DNA of 64,000 nucleotides from contig PCWG01000015.1 in assembly GCA_002787235.1 (NCBI GenBank), forward strand, positions 62,001-126,000, in the 5' to 3' direction. Shown here piece by piece: positions 54,670 through 63,484 of this stretch. Position 1 is the first letter of the stretch; each line of letters starts with the position of its first letter. Made by a program: the position numbers and the translations under genes. The notes beneath the pieces are model-generated. The model ran no database searches. It worked only from the letters and a program-made list of their open reading frames with translations, and was not told the DNA's origin. This stretch comes from Nitrospinae bacterium CG11_big_fil_rev_8_21_14_0_20_45_15. Its GTDB lineage: Bacteria; Nitrospinota; Nitrospinia; Nitrospinales; VA-1.

Positions 54670-55674
54670 TTATTTCGTTGCTAGAAATTTATTGAAATAA
54701 TTGATGAGGCGGACAAAGCCTTCATCGGGTGTGACGATGGGACTGTATCCCAAATCATTTCGAGCTCCACGGATATCGTAATAATGATCGGTCGCCAATT
54801 GTCCAGCAACAAACCGGGTGATGGGCGGCTCGTTTTTTAATTTAAAAAATCCATAAACTCCCTCGGCGACGAGTCCCAAAACATAGGCGGTCCGAAAGGA
54901 GATGCTCTTTTCAACAGTCGGTAAATGCAGAGCATTCAATAAATCGTTGATCCATGTCCACAGCTCAACAGGTCGGTCATCACTGACAAAATACGCCTTC
55001 CCTCCGACTTTATCTGGATCGCTACGCAGAACTCTTTCTGCAAGCACATGACACTCGACGGCATTGTCGATATAAACCATATCCACTTTATTTTTTCCAT
55101 CCCCCACTTGCACCAACTTACCCGACTGCGCCTTTTCTATCAATCGAGGGACCAAATGCGGGTCGCCAGGTCCCCAAATCAAATGGGGTCTGATGGAGAT
55201 CGTACGCAAGCCATTCCTTCCATCCGTAGATGAAACGAGCTGTTCGGCCATCGCTTTAGTTTTTGGATAATGGCAAAGATAATCGTTCGGGAATGCAACC
55301 GATTCATCAACGCACGATTGATCCTCCATGTCGTAAATCACACTGGGGGAACTGGTGAAAATCAATCGCGGAATATGATGGGCCAGACAAGCATCTATGA
55401 TGTTTTGAGTTCCCTCAACATTGGTTTTGTAATATTCGGAGTAAGGTCCCCATATACCGGGCACTGCGGCGGAATGGAAAACGGCATCCATTCCTTGCAG
55501 AGCGTCAAAAATAGCGGATCTGTCCTTCAGGTCGGCGCGCACCTGCCGGATTGCAGAGCTGAGTGCTGGATAATTCCGCCGTCCCAAAACTGTGACCTGA
55601 TAACCATCGGCAAGCAAACGCTCTGCAAGAGAGGCCCCAAGAAATCCGCCGCCGCCTGTCACCAGACAATTCAT
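54670..55674 (-). CDS. NAD(P)-dependent epimerase/3-beta-HSD-like SDR
   Basis: A 334-aa extended SDR: VTGGGGFLGASLAERLL (NAD(P) loop), FHSAAVPGIWG, and YPKTKAMAEQLV (YxxxK). The C-terminal half and the SISFRTAYVLGLVAE hydrophobic stretch are like 3-beta-hydroxysteroid dehydrogenase/isomerase-type epimerases, some acting in sterol, hopanoid or long-chain hydrocarbon (OleD-like) synthesis. The substrate is unknown. Its start overlaps the coaE stop by 4 nt. Confidence 0.85.
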   Translation of the reverse strand: MNCLVTGGGGFLGASLAERLLADGYQVTVLGRRNYPALSSAIRQVRADLKDRSAIFDALQGMDAVFHSAAVPGIWGPYSEYYKTNVEGTQNIIDACLAHHIPRLIFTSSPSVIYDMEDQSCVDESVAFPNDYLCHYPKTKAMAEQLVSSTDGRNGLRTISIRPHLIWGPGDPHLVPRLIEKAQSGKLVQVGDGKNKVDMVYIDNAVECHVLAERVLRSDPDKVGGKAYFVSDDRPVELWTWINDLLNALHLPTVEKSISFRTAYVLGLVAEGVYGFFKLKNEPPITRFVAGQLATDHYYDIRGARNDLGYSPIVTPDEGFVRLINYFNKFLATK

Positions 55675-56276
55675 GCTTTTGCTTTCCCTGTAAGATCCTT
55701 GAAAACTTTACTGACATTATCCCTCAAGTTTGCAAGATCACCGTCATTCTCGATGATAAAATCCACGTGAAGTAATTTCTCCTCAACGCTCATCTGGGAA
55801 TTCAAACGTTCGATCACCTGTTCCCTGCTCCAGCCATTGCGTTTGACGACCCGTTCGACCTGATCTTCCATCCGACTGCGAACAACAATGACCTTGTCCA
55901 TATTTTTGTGATTTCCCGACTCAATCAACATCGCGGCATCAACAATTACCACGGCATCAGGATCTCCTTCGAGAACACGCTGATAGCGTCGGCGTTCTTC
56001 TTCAAAAACTTTTGGATGAAGGATGGATTCCAGTGTTAGTTTTTTAGCAGGATCACTAAAGATAAGAGAGGAAATTTTTTTTCGATCCAGACGTTCATCA
56101 TCCTGAAGAATATCGGAACCGAATTTTTCGACAATCTCTTTCCATGCCGGGCGATTTGGAAGAACCAGTTCCCGGCAAAGTATGTCGGCATCAATCACAC
56201 GAGCACCCAAATCGCGAAACAGAGATGCCGCTAAAGATTTTCCCGATCCTATTCCACCTGTCAGTCCAATCAACAC
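55671..56276 (-). CDS. coaE: dephospho-CoA kinase
   Basis: CoaE (201 aa) phosphorylates dephospho-CoA, the final step of CoA synthesis. GLTGGIGSGKSLAA is the P-loop, then DADILCRELV and the LIESG/KVIVVRSR elements. Length is normal. It is coupled to the epimerase gene (4-nt overlap) and follows the class IV aminotransferase by 13 nt. Another CoA gene, coaBC, lies at the end of the window. Confidence 0.96.
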   Translation of the reverse strand: MLIGLTGGIGSGKSLAASLFRDLGARVIDADILCRELVLPNRPAWKEIVEKFGSDILQDDERLDRKKISSLIFSDPAKKLTLESILHPKVFEEERRRYQRVLEGDPDAVVIVDAAMLIESGNHKNMDKVIVVRSRMEDQVERVVKRNGWSREQVIERLNSQMSVEEKLLHVDFIIENDGDLANLRDNVSKVFKDLTGKAKA

Positions 56277-56289
56277 GGGGCGTTAGTAG

Positions 56290-57177
56290 TTAAAATTGGA
56301 GTTTGAATGCCGGATCGTATGGAATTTCAGATTCCAATACATCTCCGTACAATCTCATCATTTTTTGCGATAGAGGGCCCGGGCGACCCTCCCCTACGAT
56401 TTTATTATCTATCCGCGTTACAGGCATGACGCGCTTGATCGTCCCAGTGATAAAAACTTCATCGGCTGAAATCAGGGCTTCAACAGGCAGAGAACCTTCT
56501 TCAACAGAAATCCCATTTTCCTGTGCCAACTGCATGACCATACTCCGGGTGATTCCAGCAAGAATTCCACAACCCAATGCGGGGGTGAACAACGTTCCAT
56601 TGTGCGCAAAGAAAAGATTGCTGGTCGTGCTTTCTGCCAGATCACCATTTGCATTGAGCATAACCGCATCATGGGCTCCCATGCGGTTTGCCTCCACAAC
56701 AGCAAGAATATTATTCAAATAATTGCCGGTTTTAATGCCAGGATTCAAAGCATCTCTTGCGTTCCGCTTGACCGAGACCACAGCCAAATTTACACCGCTC
56801 ATATACAATTCGGCGGGATACTTTTTTTCAGCACTGACATAAATAATGACATTTGGCTGGGTGCAGGATGAGGGATCAATATCAACGGCACCCTCCCCCC
56901 GAGTCACTATAATGCGGATATAGGATTCTGGATTGCCCGCTTCCTGCAAAGTCCGCTGGAGCTCTTCGGCAAATCGATCAGTGGACCAGGGAATATTGAG
57001 TGAAATACCATCTGCCGAATTATGCAATCGTTGCAAATGGGGATAGAGAAAACAGGGGCGGTTCTTGTGCGTCGCAACCACTTCATACACACTGTCACCA
57101 AAAAGAAAACCATGATCATAAAATGATATGGATAAATTTTCGGAAATCACTCCGTTAAAATTTATTTTAGTTGTCAT
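56290..57177 (-). CDS. class IV aminotransferase (branched-chain or D-amino acid type)
   Basis: A 295-aa PLP enzyme of fold type IV. ISFYDHGFLFGDSVYEVVATH, the Arg/Glu loops, IKTGNYLNNILAVVEA with the Schiff-base Lys, ESTTSNLFF and GITRSMVM are all there. Family members are branched-chain transaminase, D-alanine transaminase and ADC lyase; the sequence does not decide firmly. The start is ATG 57177, as the in-frame TTG 57189 only adds four residues. It heads a minus-strand run with coaE and the epimerase. Confidence 0.88.
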   Translation of the reverse strand: MTTKINFNGVISENLSISFYDHGFLFGDSVYEVVATHKNRPCFLYPHLQRLHNSADGISLNIPWSTDRFAEELQRTLQEAGNPESYIRIIVTRGEGAVDIDPSSCTQPNVIIYVSAEKKYPAELYMSGVNLAVVSVKRNARDALNPGIKTGNYLNNILAVVEANRMGAHDAVMLNANGDLAESTTSNLFFAHNGTLFTPALGCGILAGITRSMVMQLAQENGISVEEGSLPVEALISADEVFITGTIKRVMPVTRIDNKIVGEGRPGPLSQKMMRLYGDVLESEIPYDPAFKLQF

Positions 57178-57250
57178 ATTCCAATCCAAGTGGCAGGAAC
57201 GATAAATAATCTGGACAATTATAAAAACCCAAATTCATCTGCAATCCAAA

Positions 57251-57994
57251 TTATTCATATTTATCGACTGATTTGAGGAGTTTGTCCAATTTTTCAACAT
57301 CATCCTTCGTGTACTCTTCCTGAGGCTTTCCCAAAAATTCAGAGGCTTTTTTAATTTCATCGCTGAGTTGCGAGATTCTTTCAAGGTTTAGATTTGTAGT
57401 TGCACTACTCTGCTGTTTATCACCTTTTTGAGACAACTTGGTGATGTCCTCCAAGCTCTTTAATTTTTCCTTGAGGCCTTTCAACGTGTCACCGTCCATA
57501 CCCGGTATATTTCCGATAAATTCCTGAGAAGCTCCCAAAGCTTCGGTTACCCAGCCAGAGACAGACTGCAAATACGGGGCGGATATAGAGCCCTCCGTTG
57601 CCTTTTTATAAAAGTCCGGAAAGTAGCCCAGAGGAACCAGTAAAATAACAAGAATGACTAAACCTTTTGCCAAACCGACCATCGCACCCAAAAATCGGTC
57701 CATTCCAGAAAGACCTGCGGCTTCTTGAAAAAACTTCCGAATGATGTTCCCCAGAATTTTTACTGCGATCATCGTCGCGACATAAATAATCACAAAAGCC
57801 GCCACCTTCGCAACCGTCTCGTTACTTATGGTACTACTGAGAGATTTTGCCAAATCACCATGATATTTGACGGCCACGGCATATCCACCAACATAAGCCA
57901 ATAACGAAAAAATTTCTCGAATGAATCCTTTGAACAAAGAATAAAGAAAACTGAGGGTGAGAACAATGAGGACGCAAACATCAAATGGTGTCAT
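57251..57994 (-). CDS. CvpA family membrane protein
   Basis: A 247-aa protein. Four helices in the first 135 residues form the CvpA/colicin V production domain: VCVLIVLTLSFLYSLFKGFIREI with the conserved Gly-Phe-Arg, then GNIIRKFFQ, GMDRFLGAMVGLAKGL. A charged cytoplasmic or periplasmic tail (150-247) with predicted coiled coil follows. CvpA acts in envelope homeostasis and stress; the exact activity is unknown. The tail is longer than in E. coli CvpA. Confidence 0.9.
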   Translation of the reverse strand: MTPFDVCVLIVLTLSFLYSLFKGFIREIFSLLAYVGGYAVAVKYHGDLAKSLSSTISNETVAKVAAFVIIYVATMIAVKILGNIIRKFFQEAAGLSGMDRFLGAMVGLAKGLVILVILLVPLGYFPDFYKKATEGSISAPYLQSVSGWVTEALGASQEFIGNIPGMDGDTLKGLKEKLKSLEDITKLSQKGDKQQSSATTNLNLERISQLSDEIKKASEFLGKPQEEYTKDDVEKLDKLLKSVDKYE

Positions 57995-58140
57995 GTGGAG
58001 AAAACCGTGTATTTATGTGTAAATAATTAAATTCAAAGGAACTCAAAAAGGAATTTGCAATTTTTATCAAAAATGATAATCCCAACCACTCTTAAAGGAT
58101 TATTCTTGAATCGAAGGGTTGTGTCAATAGTAAGGGAAAT

Positions 58141-58659
58141 TCATTCATCGGCAGTACTGCCAACATGGCTCCAGAGAGTCAAAAAAGTTGGGGTGAATTG
58201 GGTTTTATCCTGCTCGATCGCAACAGTTATTTCCTGGGGTGACCAAAATCGTCCTTCGCTGATTTCATCACGATTGATACGTATTTTTTTTTCAGAAACA
58301 CAACGATAACTCCAAACATGTTCCCAAAAAGTTTCTGGCCCTGCTTTCAATTTCATAATGAATGACAAAGGCTCGCAGATATTCAACTCTTCCATGAGCT
58401 CACGATTCGCCGCTGTCATGTAGTCTTCTCCAGAATCAACGTGCCCGGAAGATGAAGTATCCCAAAGTCCAGGGCTTTCGTCCTTTATTTCAGCTCGTTT
58501 CTGCAGAAACAAATGTCCTGAAGAATTGAAAACGAAGATATGAACCGACCGATGCATTAATTTCTTTTGATGAACCTCTTGCCTTGATGCTCTACCAATC
58601 ACGCAGTCGTCATCATCGACAAAATCAAAGAACTCTATGGCATCGATGTTCATACTCAA
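58141..58659 (-). CDS. Nudix hydrolase (YfcD/Idi-like)
   Basis: A 172-aa Nudix protein. GHVDSGEDYMTAANRELMEE holds the Nudix box with all Glu metal ligands and the Arg; the Gly near its end is Asn. The start (FDFVDDDDCVIGRASRQEVHQKK) and RSVHIFVFN are as in YfcD and isopentenyl-diphosphate isomerase-like hydrolases. The substrate is likely a nucleotide or isoprenyl diphosphate; not fixed. Single gene between cvpA and the HPr fusion. Confidence 0.93.
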   Translation of the reverse strand: MSMNIDAIEFFDFVDDDDCVIGRASRQEVHQKKLMHRSVHIFVFNSSGHLFLQKRAEIKDESPGLWDTSSSGHVDSGEDYMTAANRELMEELNICEPLSFIMKLKAGPETFWEHVWSYRCVSEKKIRINRDEISEGRFWSPQEITVAIEQDKTQFTPTFLTLWSHVGSTADE

Positions 58660-58688
58660 TACAGGGTGGAAGGAATATCAAGTTATCA

Positions 58689-60002
58689 TCAGGCGTTCGA
58701 CCTGAGGTAATTCAATTCTGGAGGAATGGGTTTTTCTTCGCAATAATTATTCTTTGCCAAAATTTCAAGATCATTTATTACGCGCTGGTCGCTTTCAAAT
58801 TGAACCGATTGTATGCCCTTATCGGCAATAACACCACCCGCCTGAAGCATGCTCATCACCGATCGAGCGTTGTATTTTTCGTTGTCAATCACCAGAAAAA
58901 GATCACAATCGTATTTACGGGCAATCAGGGACAAGTAAGTAGAGGGACGGGCATGAAATCCCAGCGGTGTTGGAATGGGTAAGATAATTCTTTTGAATTT
59001 TATCAGCTGTGGTAACACTTCTTCAGCCAAACACGCTCCCTGCTGAATAAAGTACAATGCGTAATAAAATGCAAAATTAACAATTTGATTCAGCAAATCA
59101 TTTTTATCTGCCATCATCGAAATTTTTCTTTTGCATTCACCCGGCCGTATTCCTTCTTCATGCCGCTCATACATATGAGAAAGCCATAACGCGGATTCGA
59201 GTAGATGAAGTGGCATGGAAATATACCCGCGTATGTATTTCAATTCTGAATAAATCTGTTCTGTCTTTGTGTTTTTAACGTAAGTATCAAACTCGGATTG
59301 GACATTATGGATTTGAATCAGAAATTCTCTCAAAACCTTTTCATCCAGCCGGGAGGGAACGATTTGTTGCAATTCATCAGGATCATAGGTCTGAGGAATT
59401 GACAAAGCCAACATGGATTTACTCACATTCCGAATTTTTTCACATAAATCTACAATTCGCTCTTCTTCGTCCTTAACGTCTTCTTCACTTATATTTCTTG
59501 GTAACTTTTTATTAGCGGAAGTTTCAGCATATTCGGCCATTCCTGTTTCATTTGGAGGAAACTCAAGACCATTGTTTTTAGCCGTAACAATCGCTTCTTT
59601 GAACAAGTTGTAAATAGAGCTATTTAAAAATCTTAACGTCGCTTCTGCACTCGTTTTGAACTTGCGATCCATCTCCGGGGTTTCACGGAGTTTATAATAA
59701 GGGTAGCGATCCAAAATATGCCGGATATAAAATGCGGCAATCGAAAGATTTCTTATCGATGCAACATACTCTGAAAAAAATGCCCAGGATTTATTCTCTC
59801 TTGCCCCATGTTCATCCAAAAAACTTTCAAAGGAATCCGTTTCATATTTCAATGTAGAATAGAATTTTTTGGAGATTACCTTTCCGCTGGCAATTTTTCT
59901 TTCCAATGAAATATAGATTTTAATAAAGCCATTATAAGACTCTTGTATCAAACATAAAAACTCCTCTTCACTGACTATTTCAACAAGGGATTGGGGTTCC
60001 AT
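58689..60002 (-). CDS. long helical protein with C-terminal HPr domain
   Basis: 437 aa from ATG 60002 (a TTG at 60008 is in frame). The first 335 residues are mostly alpha-helical and acidic, with no membrane helix and no family I know. The last ~95 residues (about 338-420) form an HPr phosphocarrier domain: LGFHARPSTYLSL with the phospho-His and Arg17 equivalent, and ARSVMSML with the regulatory Ser; His and Ser are 31 residues apart, as in HPr. PTS enzyme I was not seen nearby. It may be a regulatory PTS-like protein; the fusion itself is unusual. Confidence 0.85.
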   Translation of the reverse strand: MEPQSLVEIVSEEEFLCLIQESYNGFIKIYISLERKIASGKVISKKFYSTLKYETDSFESFLDEHGARENKSWAFFSEYVASIRNLSIAAFYIRHILDRYPYYKLRETPEMDRKFKTSAEATLRFLNSSIYNLFKEAIVTAKNNGLEFPPNETGMAEYAETSANKKLPRNISEEDVKDEEERIVDLCEKIRNVSKSMLALSIPQTYDPDELQQIVPSRLDEKVLREFLIQIHNVQSEFDTYVKNTKTEQIYSELKYIRGYISMPLHLLESALWLSHMYERHEEGIRPGECKRKISMMADKNDLLNQIVNFAFYYALYFIQQGACLAEEVLPQLIKFKRIILPIPTPLGFHARPSTYLSLIARKYDCDLFLVIDNEKYNARSVMSMLQAGGVIADKGIQSVQFESDQRVINDLEILAKNNYCEEKPIPPELNYLRSNA

Positions 60003-60104
60003 ATTCAAAACTCTATCATTCCGGTTAAGATGATTTTTAGGAGTTTAACGTGCCGGCATTGAGTTCACAAAGCCTCACTTTAAAAGAGGGTCGCAAGTAT
60101 TGAC

Positions 60105-60635
60105 CTAACGGCATAAAATTTTCTTCGGCAGATACTTCTGCCAAATTTTTAAATGAGTCGAAGATCCAGTAGGTACAGAAAAATGAAAATAGGGATATTG
60201 CGGCTGGACGGGAGGTCTCAACAGTTGCATATTGGCTTCCACAAGCGTCTTACTGCCTTTTCTCAAATTGCAGGGTTTGCACGCCACAACAACATTTTCC
60301 CATTGTTCCTTCCCCCCTTTAGATTTTGGAAAAATATGGTCGACTGTCATGGACTGATATTTCTCACCACAATACTGGCAGGTGGATTCATCCCTGCGGA
60401 GTATATTTTTTTTACTGAATGCAATTTTATTATTCCGGTTTTTTCGGACCAGCTTTAAAGTCCTTATCACAGCGGGTAAAGGGAAAGCTGTTGTCGGTGA
60501 GCGCACAATATAACCATCGCTTTCAACTTCCTCTGCCCTGCCTGAGAGTACCATGACAATGGCATGTTTAGCGCTACAAAATTGCAAAGGCTCATAGGAA
60601 TAATTCAACACCAGACTTTTTAATGATTCCAGCAT
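60105..60635 (-). CDS. HNH endonuclease domain protein
   Basis: A 176-aa protein of the widespread HNH family seen as a stand-alone housekeeping-type gene. An N-terminal region (LVLNYSYEPLQFCSAKHAI) is followed by the HNH motif: CQYCGEKYQSMTVDHIFPKSKGG, WENVVVACKPCN with two zinc Cys pairs (shown in parts). The active His and Asn are present. Function is unknown; there is no restriction, toxin or mobile gene beside it. Confidence 0.9.
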   Translation of the reverse strand: MLESLKSLVLNYSYEPLQFCSAKHAIVMVLSGRAEEVESDGYIVRSPTTAFPLPAVIRTLKLVRKNRNNKIAFSKKNILRRDESTCQYCGEKYQSMTVDHIFPKSKGGKEQWENVVVACKPCNLRKGSKTLVEANMQLLRPPVQPQYPYFHFSVPTGSSTHLKIWQKYLPKKILCR

Positions 60636-60771
60636 ATCAATTCATCCATTAAGATCTATTATCAATCTCATAATCTGATAAAAGTTTATTGAACCCTATC
60701 AAGACTGTCAAGCAAGTGTCCGAAAAGACTCACTTAAAGAATCTGTGCAGTGCCTTAAAAAATATTCTATC

Positions 60772-62190
60772 TCAAAGCATATTTCCTTGTCCCAATAAGC
60801 CTTTTGAGTCAAAAACGGATTTTATGATCTTCATATCCTCAAGACCTTGTTCACCAGCCATTTGGTGAAAATACTGTTTTTTAAGTTTCCCGATACCATG
60901 CTCGGCAGAAATTGTGCCACCCCAGGCAAGGACCTGATTCACCATACCTTGATATAAAGCCGCTATTTTTTCCTTTGTATCCTCTTCCGGGAAAAAATTG
61001 ATATGCAAATGGTTATCTCCAATATGACCAAAAACAACATATTTCACATTGCTTGCCGACAATTCCCGTTTGTAAAATCGCATCAGATCTTCAAAATATT
61101 CAAAAGGAGCCGCCATATCGGTTCCCACTTTAACAGAGTTGTTTCTGCTGAGTTCCTCATTGACCAAAGATGGGAGCGCATGACGAAAGTCATGGAATTT
61201 TGCAACATCTCTTTCATTTTGCGAGATCCAGGAATCGTCCAGGTTCACATCTTTCGATTCGAGAAAATCAAACCATCGTTCCACAATATTATCGTAAACA
61301 TCATCCCCATAAATATCCTGTTCAAAAAACAATGCCGCTCTGGCGCGACCGGGAATCGTTCCAAATCGAGACCGCAACATTTCCAAAGAATAGAAATCAA
61401 AATATTCCAAAGAACATGGTGATATTCCCTCTATGTCTGATTCTTTAAATTTACGGACGAGCATCCATAAGGGTTCATCCTCATCAAAAAAAAGTATCCC
61501 GCTCAAGAAATGACTCGGCTTGGGCACCGTCTTTAATTTTATTTCTGTGACAATTCCCAAAGTTCCACCAGAACCAATGAACAAATCCAGCCAATCCATA
61601 TTTGGACGTACAAAAAATCCGGTCGCATTTTTACATTGTGGACTCAAATAACTCACTTGTGGAAAGTCAATTGTGGAGCCATCTTCCAACTTCAAAGGAG
61701 AGCAGATTTTATCACCCCTGCTAACCACGCACTTACGCCCATCCGACAAAAAGATATCGGCTTTTTGCACATAATCGCGTGTCACACCAAATTTGTAACT
61801 ACGAGAACCCGAGGCATTGGTCGCAAAATTTCCACCCAGAGAAGCCAAATTTTCAGTGGGATTGGGAGGATAAAACCAGGAGGTATTCTGTAAGTGATTC
61901 TGTAAATCTTTGAGTGCGACGCCTGCACCCACTTCAACACAAGCATCCTCTCGAATTTGCAAATTCAAGAAACGCTCCATCGATACGATGACACCGCCCT
62001 GTGGTGTTCGTCCCGCAGTCAAGCCCGTTCCCGCACCAGATATGGTTATCGCATCTGTATTTTCTAATAAAAATTGCCTCAATTCCGTTTCATTTTCAGG
62101 AATGACAACAGCAGAAGCGAAACCATCGGGGTTATTTGAAGCGTCTTTCAGGTAAGGGGCGATCTCTAATGGATCGGTTTTTCGCAACAT
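60772..62190 (-). CDS. FAD-binding oxidase, GlcD/D-lactate dehydrogenase-like
   Basis: A 472-aa flavoprotein. The PCMH FAD domain (about 25-215) has SGAGTGLTAGRTPQGGVIVS and NPTENLASLGGNFATNASG; the FAD-oxidase C domain has YVVFGHIGDNHLHINFFPE and the catalytic SAEHGIGKLKK near the end. Such enzymes oxidise D-2-hydroxy acids (D-lactate, glycolate) and pass electrons to quinones or cytochrome c. No iron-sulfur partner (GlcF) is adjacent. The start is ATG 62190; TTG 62196 is also in frame. Confidence 0.92.
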   Translation of the reverse strand: MLRKTDPLEIAPYLKDASNNPDGFASAVVIPENETELRQFLLENTDAITISGAGTGLTAGRTPQGGVIVSMERFLNLQIREDACVEVGAGVALKDLQNHLQNTSWFYPPNPTENLASLGGNFATNASGSRSYKFGVTRDYVQKADIFLSDGRKCVVSRGDKICSPLKLEDGSTIDFPQVSYLSPQCKNATGFFVRPNMDWLDLFIGSGGTLGIVTEIKLKTVPKPSHFLSGILFFDEDEPLWMLVRKFKESDIEGISPCSLEYFDFYSLEMLRSRFGTIPGRARAALFFEQDIYGDDVYDNIVERWFDFLESKDVNLDDSWISQNERDVAKFHDFRHALPSLVNEELSRNNSVKVGTDMAAPFEYFEDLMRFYKRELSASNVKYVVFGHIGDNHLHINFFPEEDTKEKIAALYQGMVNQVLAWGGTISAEHGIGKLKKQYFHQMAGEQGLEDMKIIKSVFDSKGLLGQGNML

Positions 62191-62242
62191 AGACAAGTAT
62201 TAGTAAGAGCAAACACTCTATTTGTCTTACGCAAAGGAGAGA

Positions 62243-63124
62243 TTAGATTCTGGGAAAGCGGACAATACAAAACGTACCTTTAAATTTTTTCTCCATATGT
62301 ATTTTGCTGACAACATTATTTTGTAAATTCCATATTCCAAAGCAATCAATCGTCAAAGGTCTGGTTTTAGAGTCAACCGCTTTATCATCTGCTTTGGTTT
62401 TAACAAAAAATCGAGCCACCAATCCTCTGGTTGCCCTATCTCCAAATCGCCTTGTATTTATACAGGACCTGAGCTCAGGATGTGCTTCAATATCGACCAA
62501 CTCTTCGATTGTTTTCCCTATGAGTTCATCTTCCTTGAATCCCAATTCTCCGCAAAGCTTTGAATTGATCGATGAAACTTTTCCATGTTCATCAAGGTAA
62601 AAGACCCCATCCGAAACCGTTTCGACCATGAATTGATACTGGTTCCGACTCTCAATGATCTCTTCCGTTTGTGCCAGAAGTTTTTTATTGGATGTATTCA
62701 AATCGCGAATCAATTTTTGTATATTTAAATGCGCTCCAATACGGCTAAAAATTTCGACATCTTTAAATGGTTTCGCAATGTAATCCGAGCATCCCACACG
62801 ATATCCTTTTACAATGCTCTCCTCATCAATTTTCCCCGTTAAAAAAATGACAGGGATGTCCTTGGTCTTTTCATTAGCCTTCAATCTTTTGCAAGTTTCG
62901 TAACCGTCAATTCCCGGCATCATTACATCGAGCAAAATCAGGTCGGCTTCGAATTTATCCAACACCTGCAATGCTTTTTCTCCACTGCTTACAACAGAAA
63001 GATCAAAGTTCTTCTTTAAAATATAACTCAAAATATCAAGGTTTTCCGGGACATCATCCACAATGAGAATTTTCATCCCGCTCAATTCTTCCGCAAAATA
63101 ACTCATCTTACTCGGACTTCTCAT
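62243..63124 (-). CDS. response regulator with REC and PAS domains
   Basis: A 293-aa protein: a receiver domain (about 17-135) with ILIVDDVPEN, LILLDVMMPGIDGYE (phospho-Asp) and YIAKPF; a short coiled coil (about 138-160); and a PAS domain (about 163-290) with VETVSDGVFYLDEHG and LGFKEDELIGK. It has no kinase, GGDEF or DNA-binding output. It could pass signals to an HK or HDOD partner elsewhere. The start is probably ATG 63124; Met17 (MKILIVDD) is also possible. Confidence 0.88.
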   Translation of the reverse strand: MRSPSKMSYFAEELSGMKILIVDDVPENLDILSYILKKNFDLSVVSSGEKALQVLDKFEADLILLDVMMPGIDGYETCKRLKANEKTKDIPVIFLTGKIDEESIVKGYRVGCSDYIAKPFKDVEIFSRIGAHLNIQKLIRDLNTSNKKLLAQTEEIIESRNQYQFMVETVSDGVFYLDEHGKVSSINSKLCGELGFKEDELIGKTIEELVDIEAHPELRSCINTRRFGDRATRGLVARFFVKTKADDKAVDSKTRPLTIDCFGIWNLQNNVVSKIHMEKKFKGTFCIVRFPRI

Positions 63125-63196
63125 AATTACCAGGACCTCTCGAATAGAGATAAAAACATTTTTTAAAGTTATTGATAAGAAAGAACTAACAACCTG

Positions 63197-63367
63197 TTAT
63201 TCATTTTCCTTTTGATCTTTGTCTTCTTTTTCATTTTCGTCGCTAATTTCTTGAATATTCTTGGGATAGTGATTGATAAAACTTGCGTATTTAATCAATG
63301 AATACCCCATGAACAACATAAAACCAACAGAAAGCACTAAAATAAGAGTATCAAGAAAATCTTCCAA
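63197..63367 (-). CDS. small membrane protein (56 aa)
   Basis: A 56-aa frame that starts at TTG 63367 behind a good Shine-Dalgarno (GAGGTG, 4 nt before) and ends at TAA 63197-63199. One hydrophobic helix (about residues 6-26) is followed by a conserved-looking SLIKYASFINHYP stretch and a very acidic/Lys-rich tail. It lies 72 nt upstream of the REC-PAS gene on the same strand. Not recognised; the strong ribosome site, a full helix and a charged tail argue that it is translated. Confidence 0.55.
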   Translation of the reverse strand: MEDFLDTLILVLSVGFMLFMGYSLIKYASFINHYPKNIQEISDENEKEDKDQKENE

Positions 63368-63484
63368 AATTCACCTCGTCATTTTTCAAAATCATCTAAA
63401 CCCAAACAATGATGTTTAGAGTAAACGTTTATATTTTAACAGATTAAATCGTTTAAGGTATAGTAAAGAAATTGATGGGAAGAA

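Noticed and set aside
60105-60635. HNH protein as part of a defence or mobile system
   Set aside because: It is a stand-alone gene of a common chromosomal family, with no methylase, toxin, integrase or phage gene beside it.
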